Shown one piece after another: positions 46,054-54,991 of a stretch of 64,000 nt of DNA; position 1 is the first letter of the stretch; each line of letters starts with the position of its first letter. A model generated the notes under the pieces. The model did no database searches and was not told where the DNA came from. It saw only the letters and a program-made list of their open reading frames with translations. This stretch comes from Salinicoccus roseus. GTDB taxonomy: Bacteria > Bacillota > Bacilli > Staphylococcales > Salinicoccaceae. The DNA lies in assembly GCF_003814515.1 (NCBI RefSeq), contig NZ_RKQJ01000003.1, forward strand, positions 1-64,000, written 5' to 3'. The position numbers and the translations under genes were made by a program.

Positions 46054-47046
46054 TCAAGAGTGCTGCGTCTCCATCTCTTCTTCCGACAAGTTCTGCTCGA
46101 ACTGGTCGATCAGCGCACGCGCCTCATCCGTCTCCTTCGTCTGCATCAGTGCGTTCCGGAGGGCACTCGCCCCCCTGAAGCCTTTGACATATATCTTGAA
46201 GAAGCGGTGGAGCGCTGTATATTTTCGGAGCCCGAGATGCGCATAGTCATCATGCAGATCAAGGTGCAGTCTCAGAAGATCGAGAAGTTCGCGGCTTGTA
46301 TGGGTCTTCGGCTCCTTCTCAAAGGCGAACGGATTCTTGAAGATGCCACGGCCGATCATGACACCATCAATACCATACTTTTCGGCAAGTGCGATGCCCG
46401 TCTCATAATCCGGTATATCTCCATTGATTGTCAGCAGCGTCTCCGGAGCGATTTCATCCCTCAGCTGCTTGATTTCAGGAATCAGTTTCCAGTGCGCATC
46501 GTATTTGCTCATTTCCTTGCGTGTGCGCAGATGGATCGACAGGTTCGCAACATCCTGCTCCAGCACATGCTTGAGCCATGTCTTCCATTCATCTACCTCC
46601 GTATAGCCGAGGCGCGTCTTCACACTGACCGGCAGACCGCCCGCTTTCGCCGCCTCGATGAGCTCAGCCGCCACTTCGGGACGCTGGATGAGTCCACTCC
46701 CCTTGCCGTCTCCGGCGACGTTCGGGACAGGACATCCCATATTGAGGTCGATGCCCTTGAATCCCGCTTCAGCCATACCGATGCTCATCTCGCGGAAATG
46801 TTCCGGCTTATCCCCCCATATGTGGGCCACGAGCGGCTGTTCATCTTCCGTGAAAGTCAGGCGGCCCTGGACGCTCTGCCTGCCCTTAGGGTGGCAGTAG
46901 CTGTCCGAATTCGTGAACTCCGTGAAGAACACATCAGGACGTGCCGCTTCCGCCACCACGTGACGGAAGACCACATCCGTCACTTCCTCCATCGGCGCCA
47001 GCACGAAGAACGGGCGCGGCAGTTCCTTCCAAAAATTATCTTTCAT
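46054..47046 (-). CDS. dus: tRNA-dihydrouridine synthase
   Basis: 330 residues of a FMN TIM-barrel enzyme that reduces uridines in the tRNA D-loop. Family motifs: [12 protein letters not shown], the catalytic Cys in [20 protein letters not shown], and [14 protein letters not shown] for FMN. Start: ATG 47046 matches the MKDNFW start of homologues; a TTG at 47058 is just after GAGAGGG and is also possible. Class not determined (Dus1/DusB/DusC-like). Confidence 0.92.
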   Translation of the reverse strand: MKDNFWKELPRPFFVLAPMEEVTDVVFRHVVAEAARPDVFFTEFTNSDSYCHPKGRQSVQGRLTFTEDEQPLVAHIWGDKPEHFREMSIGMAEAGFKGIDLNMGCPVPNVAGDGKGSGLIQRPEVAAELIEAAKAGGLPVSVKTRLGYTEVDEWKTWLKHVLEQDVANLSIHLRTRKEMSKYDAHWKLIPEIKQLRDEIAPETLLTINGDIPDYETGIALAEKYGIDGVMIGRGIFKNPFAFEKEPKTHTSRELLDLLRLHLDLHDDYAHLGLRKYTALHRFFKIYVKGFRGASALRNALMQTKETDEARALIDQFEQNLSEEEMETQHS

Positions 47047-47296
47047 ATCAAAATTCAATCCCTCTCATTACGGTATATCTCATTAATCATTCATCATCTT
47101 ATAAGAACATAAGTAATTTTACTCTCTTAAGCCTTCCATATCAAGAGGTGAATCTTCCGAAAAAAGAAACCTGGAGACGGGAGAGAATTCTTCGCGGTAT
47201 TTTTGATTTCATTAATTACAAATACTATTTTAAGTATTAACATTAATCTTCTTGAGTAGCTAAGGAACACATGAGGATAAACTTCTGTCTTTCTTT

Positions 47297-48208
47297 TTAC
47301 TCTTCAAAGAATTCGGCATCAATCTTTTTAGTGGTAAATACCATTTCTCTAACTACACCTACGTTATAATTGAACATTAAATCAGTCAGTTGCTGTCCAT
47401 CTATAAGAATGACCCTTTTATCAACTTTTTCTGCATATTCAATTGCACCTTTTGTAAATTTCGCAGTTGTAATGAAAAGGCCTTTCGAAGCCTGTCGTCC
47501 CACTAGACTACCCACGAATGATTGTATCTCCGGCCTAGAAATAGCTCCATCTGGATTCCATCTCTTGGCTTGGAGAAAGATCATTTCTAAACCAAGCACA
47601 TCCTCTTTAATAATTCCGTCTATACCTTCATCACCCGATTTGCCTATCGCTTTCCCTGCATCTTGAACCGAACCTCCATATCCCATAGAAACAATCAGTT
47701 CAACAATCAAATTTTCAAAGAATGTCGGAGAGCATGACATGATTTTATCCAACAGTTCATCTTGCAGCTCATTTTTTAAAAGCCTATGGTTTTCCTCAAT
47801 CAATTCTAAAGGAGTCATTTCCTTCTCATCAGTAATCTCAATATCCTTTTCTTCTTTAGGTACTTGGTTTTGAAATTCCCTAAAATCCTTATATCTTAAT
47901 AAAAATTTTCTATTAATTTTATTGATTTCAGGATCCGAAAGGACTTGCTGCCCTTCATCTGTAATAGCTATTACTCCTCTTTTTACAGATTTTAAGAGAC
48001 CTGCTTTAGTTAAATAGGTCTTTGCCCAACTCACTCTATTATTCAAAACACTTTGTCGACCACTTGGTAATTTTAATTGTATATCTTCCTCACTCAAATT
48101 GAACTCATCCGCAATAAATGAATAGAGATCTTTCAGCCTATATTCTTTGTTGTCACCTAGTTTTCTAAGAATAGGGTACATAAATTCTTGGTAACCTGGA
48201 ACGGACAT
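47297..48208 (-). CDS. mrr: Mrr-type restriction endonuclease (type IV)
   Basis: 303 residues. An N-terminal winged-helix domain (about 1-95) precedes the Mrr catalytic domain, with GDEGIDGIIKEDVLGLEMIF then LQAKRW: the D-(x)n-QxK active site of the PD-(D/E)xK fold. Mrr cuts foreign DNA carrying methylated bases. The gene is clearly more AT-rich than its neighbours and sits alone between dus and rlmCD with long AT-rich flanks, which suggests lateral gain. AGTGGGTGGT before ATG 48208. Confidence 0.93.
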   Translation of the reverse strand: MSVPGYQEFMYPILRKLGDNKEYRLKDLYSFIADEFNLSEEDIQLKLPSGRQSVLNNRVSWAKTYLTKAGLLKSVKRGVIAITDEGQQVLSDPEINKINRKFLLRYKDFREFQNQVPKEEKDIEITDEKEMTPLELIEENHRLLKNELQDELLDKIMSCSPTFFENLIVELIVSMGYGGSVQDAGKAIGKSGDEGIDGIIKEDVLGLEMIFLQAKRWNPDGAISRPEIQSFVGSLVGRQASKGLFITTAKFTKGAIEYAEKVDKRVILIDGQQLTDLMFNYNVGVVREMVFTTKKIDAEFFEE

Positions 48209-48330
48209 AAAATACCACCCACTGTTAATATTCATGTTTTATCATATAGCAAAATTTGTTGATTACTTTGTTTGGTAAATTTATCATTTTCACCTTAAAA
48301 TCTTTCAGACGCTTAATAGTAACTCTAAAT

Positions 48331-49692
48331 TTAAAAATCCATTTTCTCCAACATAACCACACTCTCGATATGATTCGTCTGCGGGAACATGTCGACGGGT
48401 GTGACGGGGCTGATGTCATAGCCTTCTGCGTTCAGATACTTCAGATCCCGCTGCAGTGTGCTCGGGTTGCAGGAGACATAGATGATCTTCTCCGGCTTCA
48501 CTTCGACGAGCGACTCCAGGAATTCTGGGTGGCACCCTTTTCTCGGCGGGTCGACGAAGACGACGTCGGGATTGACCCCTTCGCTGACGAGCTTCTTCAT
48601 GACCTGCTCGGATTTGCCGAGGTGGTACTCCGCATTGTCCACACCATTGAGCTTCGCATTCTCCTTCGCGTCTTCCACGGCGGACTGGACGACTTCGATG
48701 CCGATGATCTTCCCGGCTTTATCGGATGCGCAGAGACCGATGGTGCCGATGCCGCAGTACGTATCGATGATGGTTTCATCACCTTTCAGGTCGGCGAGTT
48801 CGATGGCCTTTTGGTACAGCTTTTCCGTCTGGGCATGGTTGACCTGATAGAAGGATTTTGCGCGGATGCGGAAGTCCTTGCCAAGCAGCGTGTCGGTGAT
48901 GTAATCCTTGCCGCGGAGTGTGATGGTCCTCTCCCCGAAGATGACATTGGTCTTCTGGTCATTGATGTTCTGGACGACACTGGTGACCATCGGGAACGCT
49001 TCGATCATCTCGTTGATGATGTTTGAGAAGATGTTCTTCTTGCCGTTGGTGACGAAGGCTACCTGCACTTCGCTGTCATCATGGTTCGACCGGATGACGA
49101 CATGGCGTACGAGTCCCTTGTGCAGAGCTTCATCATATACGGAAACGTGTTCCCGGTTGAACTTTTCCTTTATGAAAAGCATCAGTTTGTTGTGGATGTC
49201 CTTCTGTATGATGCAGTTGTCTATATCGACGATGTTGTGGCTCCTCGGGCGGTAGAATCCCATCTCGATCCTGCCATCCTTGAACTGGACGGGGATCTGG
49301 GATTTGTTGCGGTAGTTGAATGGGTTCTCCATCGCCATGACATCCATGGTCTCGCGGTCGAGCCTGCCCATCCGGTTGATGCTCTTGTCCACGGTCCCCT
49401 TCTTGAATGCCTGCTGCTCTTCGTAGTTCAGCGGCTGAATCTGACAGCCGCCGCATTCATAGTAGTACGGGCATGGTGGCGTAATGCGGTTTGTGGCAGG
49501 AGCGAGCAGCTTCTCGCTTTTACCGAAGCCGAATTTCTGGTTTACCTTCAGCACCTTGAACTCTATCTCCTCCCCCTTCAGTACATTGGGGATGAAGATC
49601 GGATAGCCGTCCACTTTGACGACACCCTGCCCTTCATGTGTATAGTCTTCAACGGTTGCGGTCAAATAGTCATTCTTCTTGACTGGGGTCAT
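48331..49692 (-). CDS. rlmCD: 23S rRNA (uracil-C5) methyltransferase RlmCD
   Basis: 453 residues. N-terminal TRAM domain (about 4-60), cluster cysteines CPYYYECGGCQIQPL (about 74-84), SAM motif IIDTYCGIGTIGL, DPPRKGCHPEF and catalytic Cys in VSCNPSTLQRDL. In staphylococci the homologue next to dgkB methylates 23S U747 and U1939. AAGGAGGAAGG precedes ATG 49692; it overlaps the end of the nucleotidase gene by 23 bases. Confidence 0.92.
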   Translation of the reverse strand: MTPVKKNDYLTATVEDYTHEGQGVVKVDGYPIFIPNVLKGEEIEFKVLKVNQKFGFGKSEKLLAPATNRITPPCPYYYECGGCQIQPLNYEEQQAFKKGTVDKSINRMGRLDRETMDVMAMENPFNYRNKSQIPVQFKDGRIEMGFYRPRSHNIVDIDNCIIQKDIHNKLMLFIKEKFNREHVSVYDEALHKGLVRHVVIRSNHDDSEVQVAFVTNGKKNIFSNIINEMIEAFPMVTSVVQNINDQKTNVIFGERTITLRGKDYITDTLLGKDFRIRAKSFYQVNHAQTEKLYQKAIELADLKGDETIIDTYCGIGTIGLCASDKAGKIIGIEVVQSAVEDAKENAKLNGVDNAEYHLGKSEQVMKKLVSEGVNPDVVFVDPPRKGCHPEFLESLVEVKPEKIIYVSCNPSTLQRDLKYLNAEGYDISPVTPVDMFPQTNHIESVVMLEKMDF

Positions 49693-51487
49693 GTCCTTCC
49701 TCCTTGGTCAAATCGATTTCGTACCAGCTGAATCCGTCCCCGATTATCTCCAGGTGGCGGATGTTGCTGTCATTCTGAATATATTCTTTCGCCTTCGTGG
49801 CGGTTTTCATTCTGTATTTTCCTCTCGGGATGATGGTCATCGGATTCTTGTACTCGAAGTCGGGGCCTTCCATCATGTACTCCGTCACAATATCTCGTAC
49901 ACTCTGCTGTGATTCATACACGACCTCCGCTTTCCTTAAAAATGAAGTATAGGCGGCCCTGTAGTTGTTCGCCGGCACGATGAAGCAGTCATCCGGCCGG
50001 ACAGGTTTTCCATTATACATCATTTCGACGACCCGTTCTGAATCATTGAGCTTTTTCGCCGTACCGCTGTACTTTGGTGGCTGTGAAATATCGAAAGTAT
50101 ACTCAAGGTCGAAGAATGTATCGAAGTTGTAGCTTGGAAAGCCGTTTTTTGAACTGTTCGGCTTCAGCAGATCATCGCTTTCAGCAGGCTGGTTGAACTG
50201 GGAGGCGCTCCATTCCAGCCATTCCTTCAATATCCGGCCGTCGACCTTGATGAGCACCATCGTATTGGTGTGCTTGTACAGGTCGATGGCTGAGAACAGT
50301 GTGACCTCTCCCGCTTCAATCACGGTGAAGTCATGTGCGCCATCCCGCCCCGCCTTGGTGGCTGCGTTGAAGCCGAGTACCGGCAATGCTTCAACCTCTC
50401 CCCTGTCCATCAGCTCCAAGGCATACTTTTTTCCCGCTTCAGCAACCGCCTGCACGGCCTTCGACGGCACCACCCTGGAAAAATAGGTGTGCCATGTCTC
50501 TTCTATATGGCCGATCGGCTCCGACAGGTAGTCGAGCACCTTCTGGTGCATCGGGAGATAGCGTGCCTTCAGCGATGCATCCATCTCTATGGAGTGGGCT
50601 GCAATGAGCTGTGCCCCGGCATCCCTGATGTACCATCCACCATCATATTCAAGTTCGAATGTAAGCTGGCCGAGATAGCTCGCAGAAACACCCGGTTGAA
50701 CCATCGGCTTGCCGTTCACCGCCCCCCGCCTGAAGTCGATATTGTCTATTTCCGCTTCAAAATCGGGGTCGGGGAAGAATTCGTGGGTATGCCCGAATAC
50801 GATGCCGTCGATATCGCGGATCATGGTCATGAGGAATGTCTGGTTTTCACCATAGCTTCTGACATGCTCCGGATCCTTGCTCATGCCGGAATGGGACAGC
50901 AGAATGATGACGTCCGCCCCCTGCGCCTTCACTTCTTCGGCAATCCTCTCGACGGTCAGGCGCATATCGTCGACAGTGACCTGCCCTTCAAGGTGGAAGG
51001 CATCCCACTTCATGATCTGTGTGGGCACGACACTCAAAAAGCCTATCTTCAGCGGCCCGTGCGGCGTCTCCGCTTCAACAATCACATAGGGTGTGATGTG
51101 GTCTTTTAGAGGGTGCTGCCTGAAGTCCACATTTGCATTGATGATTTCTGTCCCGACCTGACTGTAGACGGTCTCGAGGTAGTCGAGCCCGAAGTTGAAT
51201 TCATGGTTGCCGACGCCGATGACATCATAGACTTCATTAATCATCTGCGGTGCAAAAAGCGGATCTTCACCATCCCTGTGCCTGTAGTCATAGTCGCTCC
51301 AGACATCCCCCTGCAGCATGTCCCCGTTATCTACAGTCAGAACAAGCGCTTCAGGGTGGTCTGCCCGATACCTTTTAATGTGCGACTGCAGATGAAGCAG
51401 GCTCGACGATTTCTCCGAGCCGTCAAAATAGTCATACGGATAGAGTGCGCCATGTATGTCTGTCGTTGCAAATATCGTCAGTCTCAT
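49670..51487 (-). CDS. 5'-nucleotidase/UDP-sugar hydrolase family metallophosphatase
   Basis: 605 residues. Metallophosphatase domain with FATTDIHGALYPYD, DNGDMLQGD, GNHEFNFG and the second-metal HTHEF; the C-terminal 5'-nucleotidase domain (about 330-600) binds nucleotide via FNQPAES and FPSYNFDTFFD. No signal peptide or wall anchor, so unlike secreted YfkN/AdsA it should be cytosolic, close to the cyclic-phosphate/5'-nucleotidase family. AGAGGTGG before ATG 51487. Confidence 0.87.
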   Translation of the reverse strand: MRLTIFATTDIHGALYPYDYFDGSEKSSSLLHLQSHIKRYRADHPEALVLTVDNGDMLQGDVWSDYDYRHRDGEDPLFAPQMINEVYDVIGVGNHEFNFGLDYLETVYSQVGTEIINANVDFRQHPLKDHITPYVIVEAETPHGPLKIGFLSVVPTQIMKWDAFHLEGQVTVDDMRLTVERIAEEVKAQGADVIILLSHSGMSKDPEHVRSYGENQTFLMTMIRDIDGIVFGHTHEFFPDPDFEAEIDNIDFRRGAVNGKPMVQPGVSASYLGQLTFELEYDGGWYIRDAGAQLIAAHSIEMDASLKARYLPMHQKVLDYLSEPIGHIEETWHTYFSRVVPSKAVQAVAEAGKKYALELMDRGEVEALPVLGFNAATKAGRDGAHDFTVIEAGEVTLFSAIDLYKHTNTMVLIKVDGRILKEWLEWSASQFNQPAESDDLLKPNSSKNGFPSYNFDTFFDLEYTFDISQPPKYSGTAKKLNDSERVVEMMYNGKPVRPDDCFIVPANNYRAAYTSFLRKAEVVYESQQSVRDIVTEYMMEGPDFEYKNPMTIIPRGKYRMKTATKAKEYIQNDSNIRHLEIIGDGFSWYEIDLTKEEGHDPSQEE

Positions 51488-51604
51488 AAGCCACCTCTGA
51501 TTCATTGGTTCATTCCATTATATCAAATGCGCCCGTCCTTTAGGCTTGAAGCGGAAAATTTCGGGTATACATAGTAAAGAAAATAGAATGGGAGTGGTGA
51601 ATCT

Positions 51605-52396
51605 ATGTATGAAGATCTGAAAGGAAAAACAGCCCTTGTGACAGGCGGGTCAAGCGGTATCGGTAAGGCGATTGTGAAAAGATATCATGAAGAGGGCATG
51701 AATGTAATGTTTACTTATCACAGCGGAGACGATGAAGCGAACGAAATCGTCGATGAACTGAATGATGGGAGCGGCGCATCCGTCGCCACGATGAAGTGTG
51801 ATGTGACAGAGGAACAGGAAGTCGTCGATGCAGTAAGACAGACGATCGAAAAGTTCGGGGGCCTCGATGTCATGGTCAACAATGCCGGCATCCAGAAGGA
51901 TGTACCAAGTCACGAGCTCTCGGTCGACGAGTTCGACAAGGTCATCAATACGAACCTCCGCGGCACATTCATCGGGGCCCGCGAGGCATTGAAGCATTAC
52001 CTCGATACGGATAAGAAGGGCAGCATCATCAATATCTCAAGCGTCCATGAGATCATCCCCTGGCCGCACTACGCCCACTACACTGCAAGCAAGGGCGGCG
52101 TGAAGCTGTTGACGCAGTCCCTTGCCCTCGAGTATTCAGGCCTTGGCATAAGGGTAAACAATATCGCTCCCGGCAGTGTAAATACACCGATCAATGAAGA
52201 GTTCTTCTCCACACCGGAAGAGAAGGAAGGTGCAGACGACTTCGTACCGATGGGCTATGTTGCAGAACCTGAGCACATATCGAACATCGCAGCCTTCATG
52301 GCTTCGGAACAGTCCGTGTACATTACAGGACAGACGATCGTAGCCGATGGCGGCCTGAGCCTCTATCCTTCCCACAAGAACCCGGAATACGACTGA
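51605..52396 (+). CDS. SDR oxidoreductase, glucose 1-dehydrogenase-like
   Basis: 263 residues. NAD(P) motif VTGGSSGIGKAI, NNAGIQ, catalytic Ser in INISSVHEIIP and YxxxK in YAHYTASKGG, and the typical C-terminus YITGQTIVADGGLSLYPS. Closest type: glucose 1-dehydrogenase of Bacillus; true substrate unproven. GGAGTGGTG before the ATG. Confidence 0.88.
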   Translation: MYEDLKGKTALVTGGSSGIGKAIVKRYHEEGMNVMFTYHSGDDEANEIVDELNDGSGASVATMKCDVTEEQEVVDAVRQTIEKFGGLDVMVNNAGIQKDVPSHELSVDEFDKVINTNLRGTFIGAREALKHYLDTDKKGSIINISSVHEIIPWPHYAHYTASKGGVKLLTQSLALEYSGLGIRVNNIAPGSVNTPINEEFFSTPEEKEGADDFVPMGYVAEPEHISNIAAFMASEQSVYITGQTIVADGGLSLYPSHKNPEYD

Positions 52397-52400
52397 TACA

Positions 52401-52441
52401 AAAGAAAGCTGAATGATCCGATGGACCATTCAGCTTTCTTT
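52401..52441. terminator. Bidirectional terminator
   Basis: AAAGAAAGCTGAATG pairs with CATTCAGCTTTCTTT, between converging genes. Confidence 0.9.
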
Positions 52442-53158
52442 TTCTGCTTCCTTGCGCTCTTCTCTTTCTTCCTTCGCCTTCTCTTTCGCCTTTTGCTTCT
52501 TGTCTTCCTCTTCTTTACGCTCCTCCTCTTCTTCATCAGCTTTTTCCTTCGCCTGTTTCTTCTCCTCTTCTGCTTCTTTGCGTTCCTGTTTCTCCTCTTC
52601 CACTTCTTCTTCCAGTTCCTGCATCTCTTCCTGATACTCCTGTTCGACTTCGGACGTGGATGGCAGGAACGGTTCCTTATTGTGGTCGGTCCGTTTGCCG
52701 TAGCGGAGCATCTCATAGATCAGCAGGCCGTTGTTCGGCATACCGTTTACGGTCTTCATTGGTACGGCATCAAAAAGGACGAAATAAAATATATAGAAGA
52801 TGAACCGGTTCCAGAAGGTCACCTGGTCCTCCATATAGCCATTTGCGAGCAGTGCATTGATGGTTAGTCCAAGGATGGCATTAACCAGGATGGGACTGGC
52901 GTAGACCATGATATACGCGAACCTGCTCTGGTTCTTCAATTCATCGTACGAGAACCAGCTGTATAGATGGTAATGCCTGCGGACATCCAGTATTCCTATC
53001 TTGAACAGTCTGGGGCCGGAACCCAGTGTAAGCCGGCTGTTGGTCGCGCCGAAAATGAAACCGGCCACCACATACCCTGTCTCTCTGAGTATGACGACGA
53101 CAGGCAATATGATGAATGCGGAAATGACGAGTGATATCAAGTCGGGTATGCCAAACAT
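52430..53158 (-). CDS. M50-like membrane protein without catalytic motif, with charged tail
   Basis: 242 residues. Helix 1 leads into RETGYVVAGFIFGATNSRLT (25-44) and then LGSGPRLFKIG, which has the shape of a site-2-protease start (HExGH..A..FG......G.GP.L) but with RETGY in place of HExGH. The later NGMPNNGLLIYEML sits where N(x)2PxxxLDGG is expected, without the Asp. About four membrane helices, then residues 170-242 are almost all Glu, Lys, Arg and Gln, a coiled coil. Probably a non-proteolytic relative; function unknown. Confidence 0.6.
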   Translation of the reverse strand: MFGIPDLISLVISAFIILPVVVILRETGYVVAGFIFGATNSRLTLGSGPRLFKIGILDVRRHYHLYSWFSYDELKNQSRFAYIMVYASPILVNAILGLTINALLANGYMEDQVTFWNRFIFYIFYFVLFDAVPMKTVNGMPNNGLLIYEMLRYGKRTDHNKEPFLPSTSEVEQEYQEEMQELEEEVEEEKQERKEAEEEKKQAKEKADEEEEERKEEEDKKQKAKEKAKEEREERKEAEKES

Positions 53159-53278
53159 GAAATGGACCTCTCTTTATAGGAAATTGATTATTTTAGAAGT
53201 GCAGTGCACTTGGCATATCCTTTACCCAATCCTCCCGGAAAAAACCGGATGTAATGGAATGGTAAACGGAATGAAATA

Positions 53279-54205
53279 TTATTGTCCCTCTTCATCCGTC
53301 AAGATATATTCCTCGTAGAAGGACTTCGGCACCCGGACTTCCAGATGTTCCTTCAAGTTGATGAAGTGGGCGGGGAGGACGCCTCCGAATTCCCCATCCA
53401 GATTGAGATGGACTTCTTCGAACGAGGAGATGTCCACTTCCTCAGCTTTGAAGAAATGGACTTTTGGATGCTTCAGATGCTCCCCCCGTGTGGCCAGGGT
53501 CATGATGTGCCCGATTTCTGCAAGGCCCGCCTCTTCGACGATGATCAGGGTGAACTTGCCGTCGTTCAGCCGTGCATCCGGCACAAGCTTTTCGAAGCCG
53601 CCGATGGAATTCGTCAGTCCGAGCATGAACAGCATCACTTTGCCTTCAAAGACATTGTCGTCATACTCTATCTTGACATTGGTGCTCCTTATCTTCGGCA
53701 GCATCTCTATCCCCTTTACATAGTATGCCAGGGGACCGATGATGGATTTCAATTTGCTCGGCGCTTCATAGGAGACTTCAGTGATCTTCCCTCCGCCTGC
53801 AATATTGATGAAATATTTGCTGTTCATGCGGCCGATGTCGATGCGTGCCGATTGGCCGCTGACAATCATCTCCACTGCTTCGTCGATCGTCGGTGGGATA
53901 TGCAGTGCCTTGGCAAAATCATTCACCGTTCCCATCGGTATGATGCCGAGGGCCGGCCTTTCATCATATGCCGCCATACCATTGACCACTTCATTGACCG
54001 TACCGTCGCCGCCTGCCGCAACAATCAGATCGAATCCAAGATCGCACGCTTTTGCTGCAGCCTGTGTGGCATCCCCGGCACATGTCGTCGCATGTGTACT
54101 TGTTATGTAGCCGCCGACCTCCAGGCGCTCCAATACTTCTGCCAGGGATTCCTTGAACGCTTCACGTCCGGAAGTCGGGTTATAGATAATTCTCGCAGTC
54201 TTCAT
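53279..54205 (-). CDS. dgkB: Diacylglycerol kinase DgkB
   Basis: 308 residues of the DAGK catalytic family. ATP/catalytic motif AAGGDGTVNEVVNG (about 63-77), PLGIIPMGTVNDFA and LNLDGEFGG. Soluble DgkB recycles diacylglycerol produced during lipoteichoic acid synthesis. In staphylococci it likewise lies between gatB and rlmCD. Its ATG overlaps the stop of the upstream 55-residue gene (ATGA). Confidence 0.93.
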   Translation of the reverse strand: MKTARIIYNPTSGREAFKESLAEVLERLEVGGYITSTHATTCAGDATQAAAKACDLGFDLIVAAGGDGTVNEVVNGMAAYDERPALGIIPMGTVNDFAKALHIPPTIDEAVEMIVSGQSARIDIGRMNSKYFINIAGGGKITEVSYEAPSKLKSIIGPLAYYVKGIEMLPKIRSTNVKIEYDDNVFEGKVMLFMLGLTNSIGGFEKLVPDARLNDGKFTLIIVEEAGLAEIGHIMTLATRGEHLKHPKVHFFKAEEVDISSFEEVHLNLDGEFGGVLPAHFINLKEHLEVRVPKSFYEEYILTDEEGQ

Positions 54206-54369
54206 TTCCTTCTCCTATTTTTGTGTTTTGTATATGCGTAGAACAGGTAGACGCTCAGCAGAAAAACGACAATCTGAAACGTCCTGAGCAGTGCAGAATA
54301 CCCGGTCGTGGAGACGATGAGCATGAGCACGATGAGCACACAGTTCAGGATGAAGAGGAATCTATACAA
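54202..54369 (-). CDS. Two-helix membrane microprotein, 55 residues
   Basis: TTG start at 54369, about nine bases after AGGGGGAC. The product has two hydrophobic helices (residues 4-20 and 30-45) around GYSALLRT and ends in a basic KHKNRRRK. The start overlaps the GrpB stop codon and its own TGA overlaps the dgkB ATG, so all three are coupled. No family recognised. Confidence 0.6.
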   Translation of the reverse strand: MYRFLFILNCVLIVLMLIVSTTGYSALLRTFQIVVFLLSVYLFYAYTKHKNRRRK

Positions 54370-54868
54370 TGCCCATGTCCCCCTGCTGTTCCATGATGGT
54401 ACTATACAGCTCTGCTTTTTTCAGTTCATACCTCTTCTGATCCAGCTTCTGGTCCAGGTAGGCCTCCTTGATCTTTCGGAACTGCTCGATAAACCTGTCG
54501 TTCTCATTGAGGCAGTCCCTGCAGTAGAGTATTTCATCCTTCCTTTCCGATTCATGGTGCATCAGGATGAAATTCACCTCGAAATCCTCAAGGGTATCAC
54601 GCAAAACGACCTCTTCAATGTAGTCGGTGGGGAGGCCGCTCACCTTGTCGTACCCCTCCTGGATCATTCCGTTCGCCAGCATATTTATATTTTCTTCATA
54701 CTTCATCAGTAAAAGGACATCGACAGCTCCCGGGAGGTCCATCTTCGGGATGCTGGTGGAACCGACATGATGGATCTCCTTCACACTCGTCTTGAAATGG
54801 TTCAGGATCTCCAGTGATGCCTGGATGTAGCATTCCGACGCCTTCTCATAAATAGTAGTGGTATTCAT
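54362..54868 (-). CDS. GrpB/UPF0157 nucleotidyltransferase-fold protein
   Basis: 168 residues. IHHVGSTSIPKMDLPGAVDV is the hallmark of the GrpB family (GSTSVPG.. and two acids of a nucleotidyltransferase fold). The conserved Gly after IP is replaced by Lys-Met. Function of the family is unknown. It leads a three-gene coupled operon ending in dgkB. Confidence 0.8.
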   Translation of the reverse strand: MNTTTIYEKASECYIQASLEILNHFKTSVKEIHHVGSTSIPKMDLPGAVDVLLLMKYEENINMLANGMIQEGYDKVSGLPTDYIEEVVLRDTLEDFEVNFILMHHESERKDEILYCRDCLNENDRFIEQFRKIKEAYLDQKLDQKRYELKKAELYSTIMEQQGDMGIV

Positions 54869-54991
54869 CTATAATCATCCTAAATGTGTCATTCATTAAA
54901 AGTTTTGTGTATACTATATTTGAAAAAATTTAATTTTCAACATTATATCATATTTGAAGTATAGTATGTGTATACATTAAAGGAGGACATC

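Noticed and set aside
46060-47112. 350-codon frame opposite dus
   Set aside because: Shadow of dus caused by GC-rich third positions; no motif and no start signal.
52363-52716. 117-residue Arg/Lys-rich frame resembling a basic nucleic-acid-binding protein
   Set aside because: It is the second frame of the Glu/Lys coiled-coil tail of the gene at 52430-53158.
53282-54241. 319-codon frame opposite dgkB
   Set aside because: Same cause; dgkB carries the GGDGTVNE motif and proper signals.
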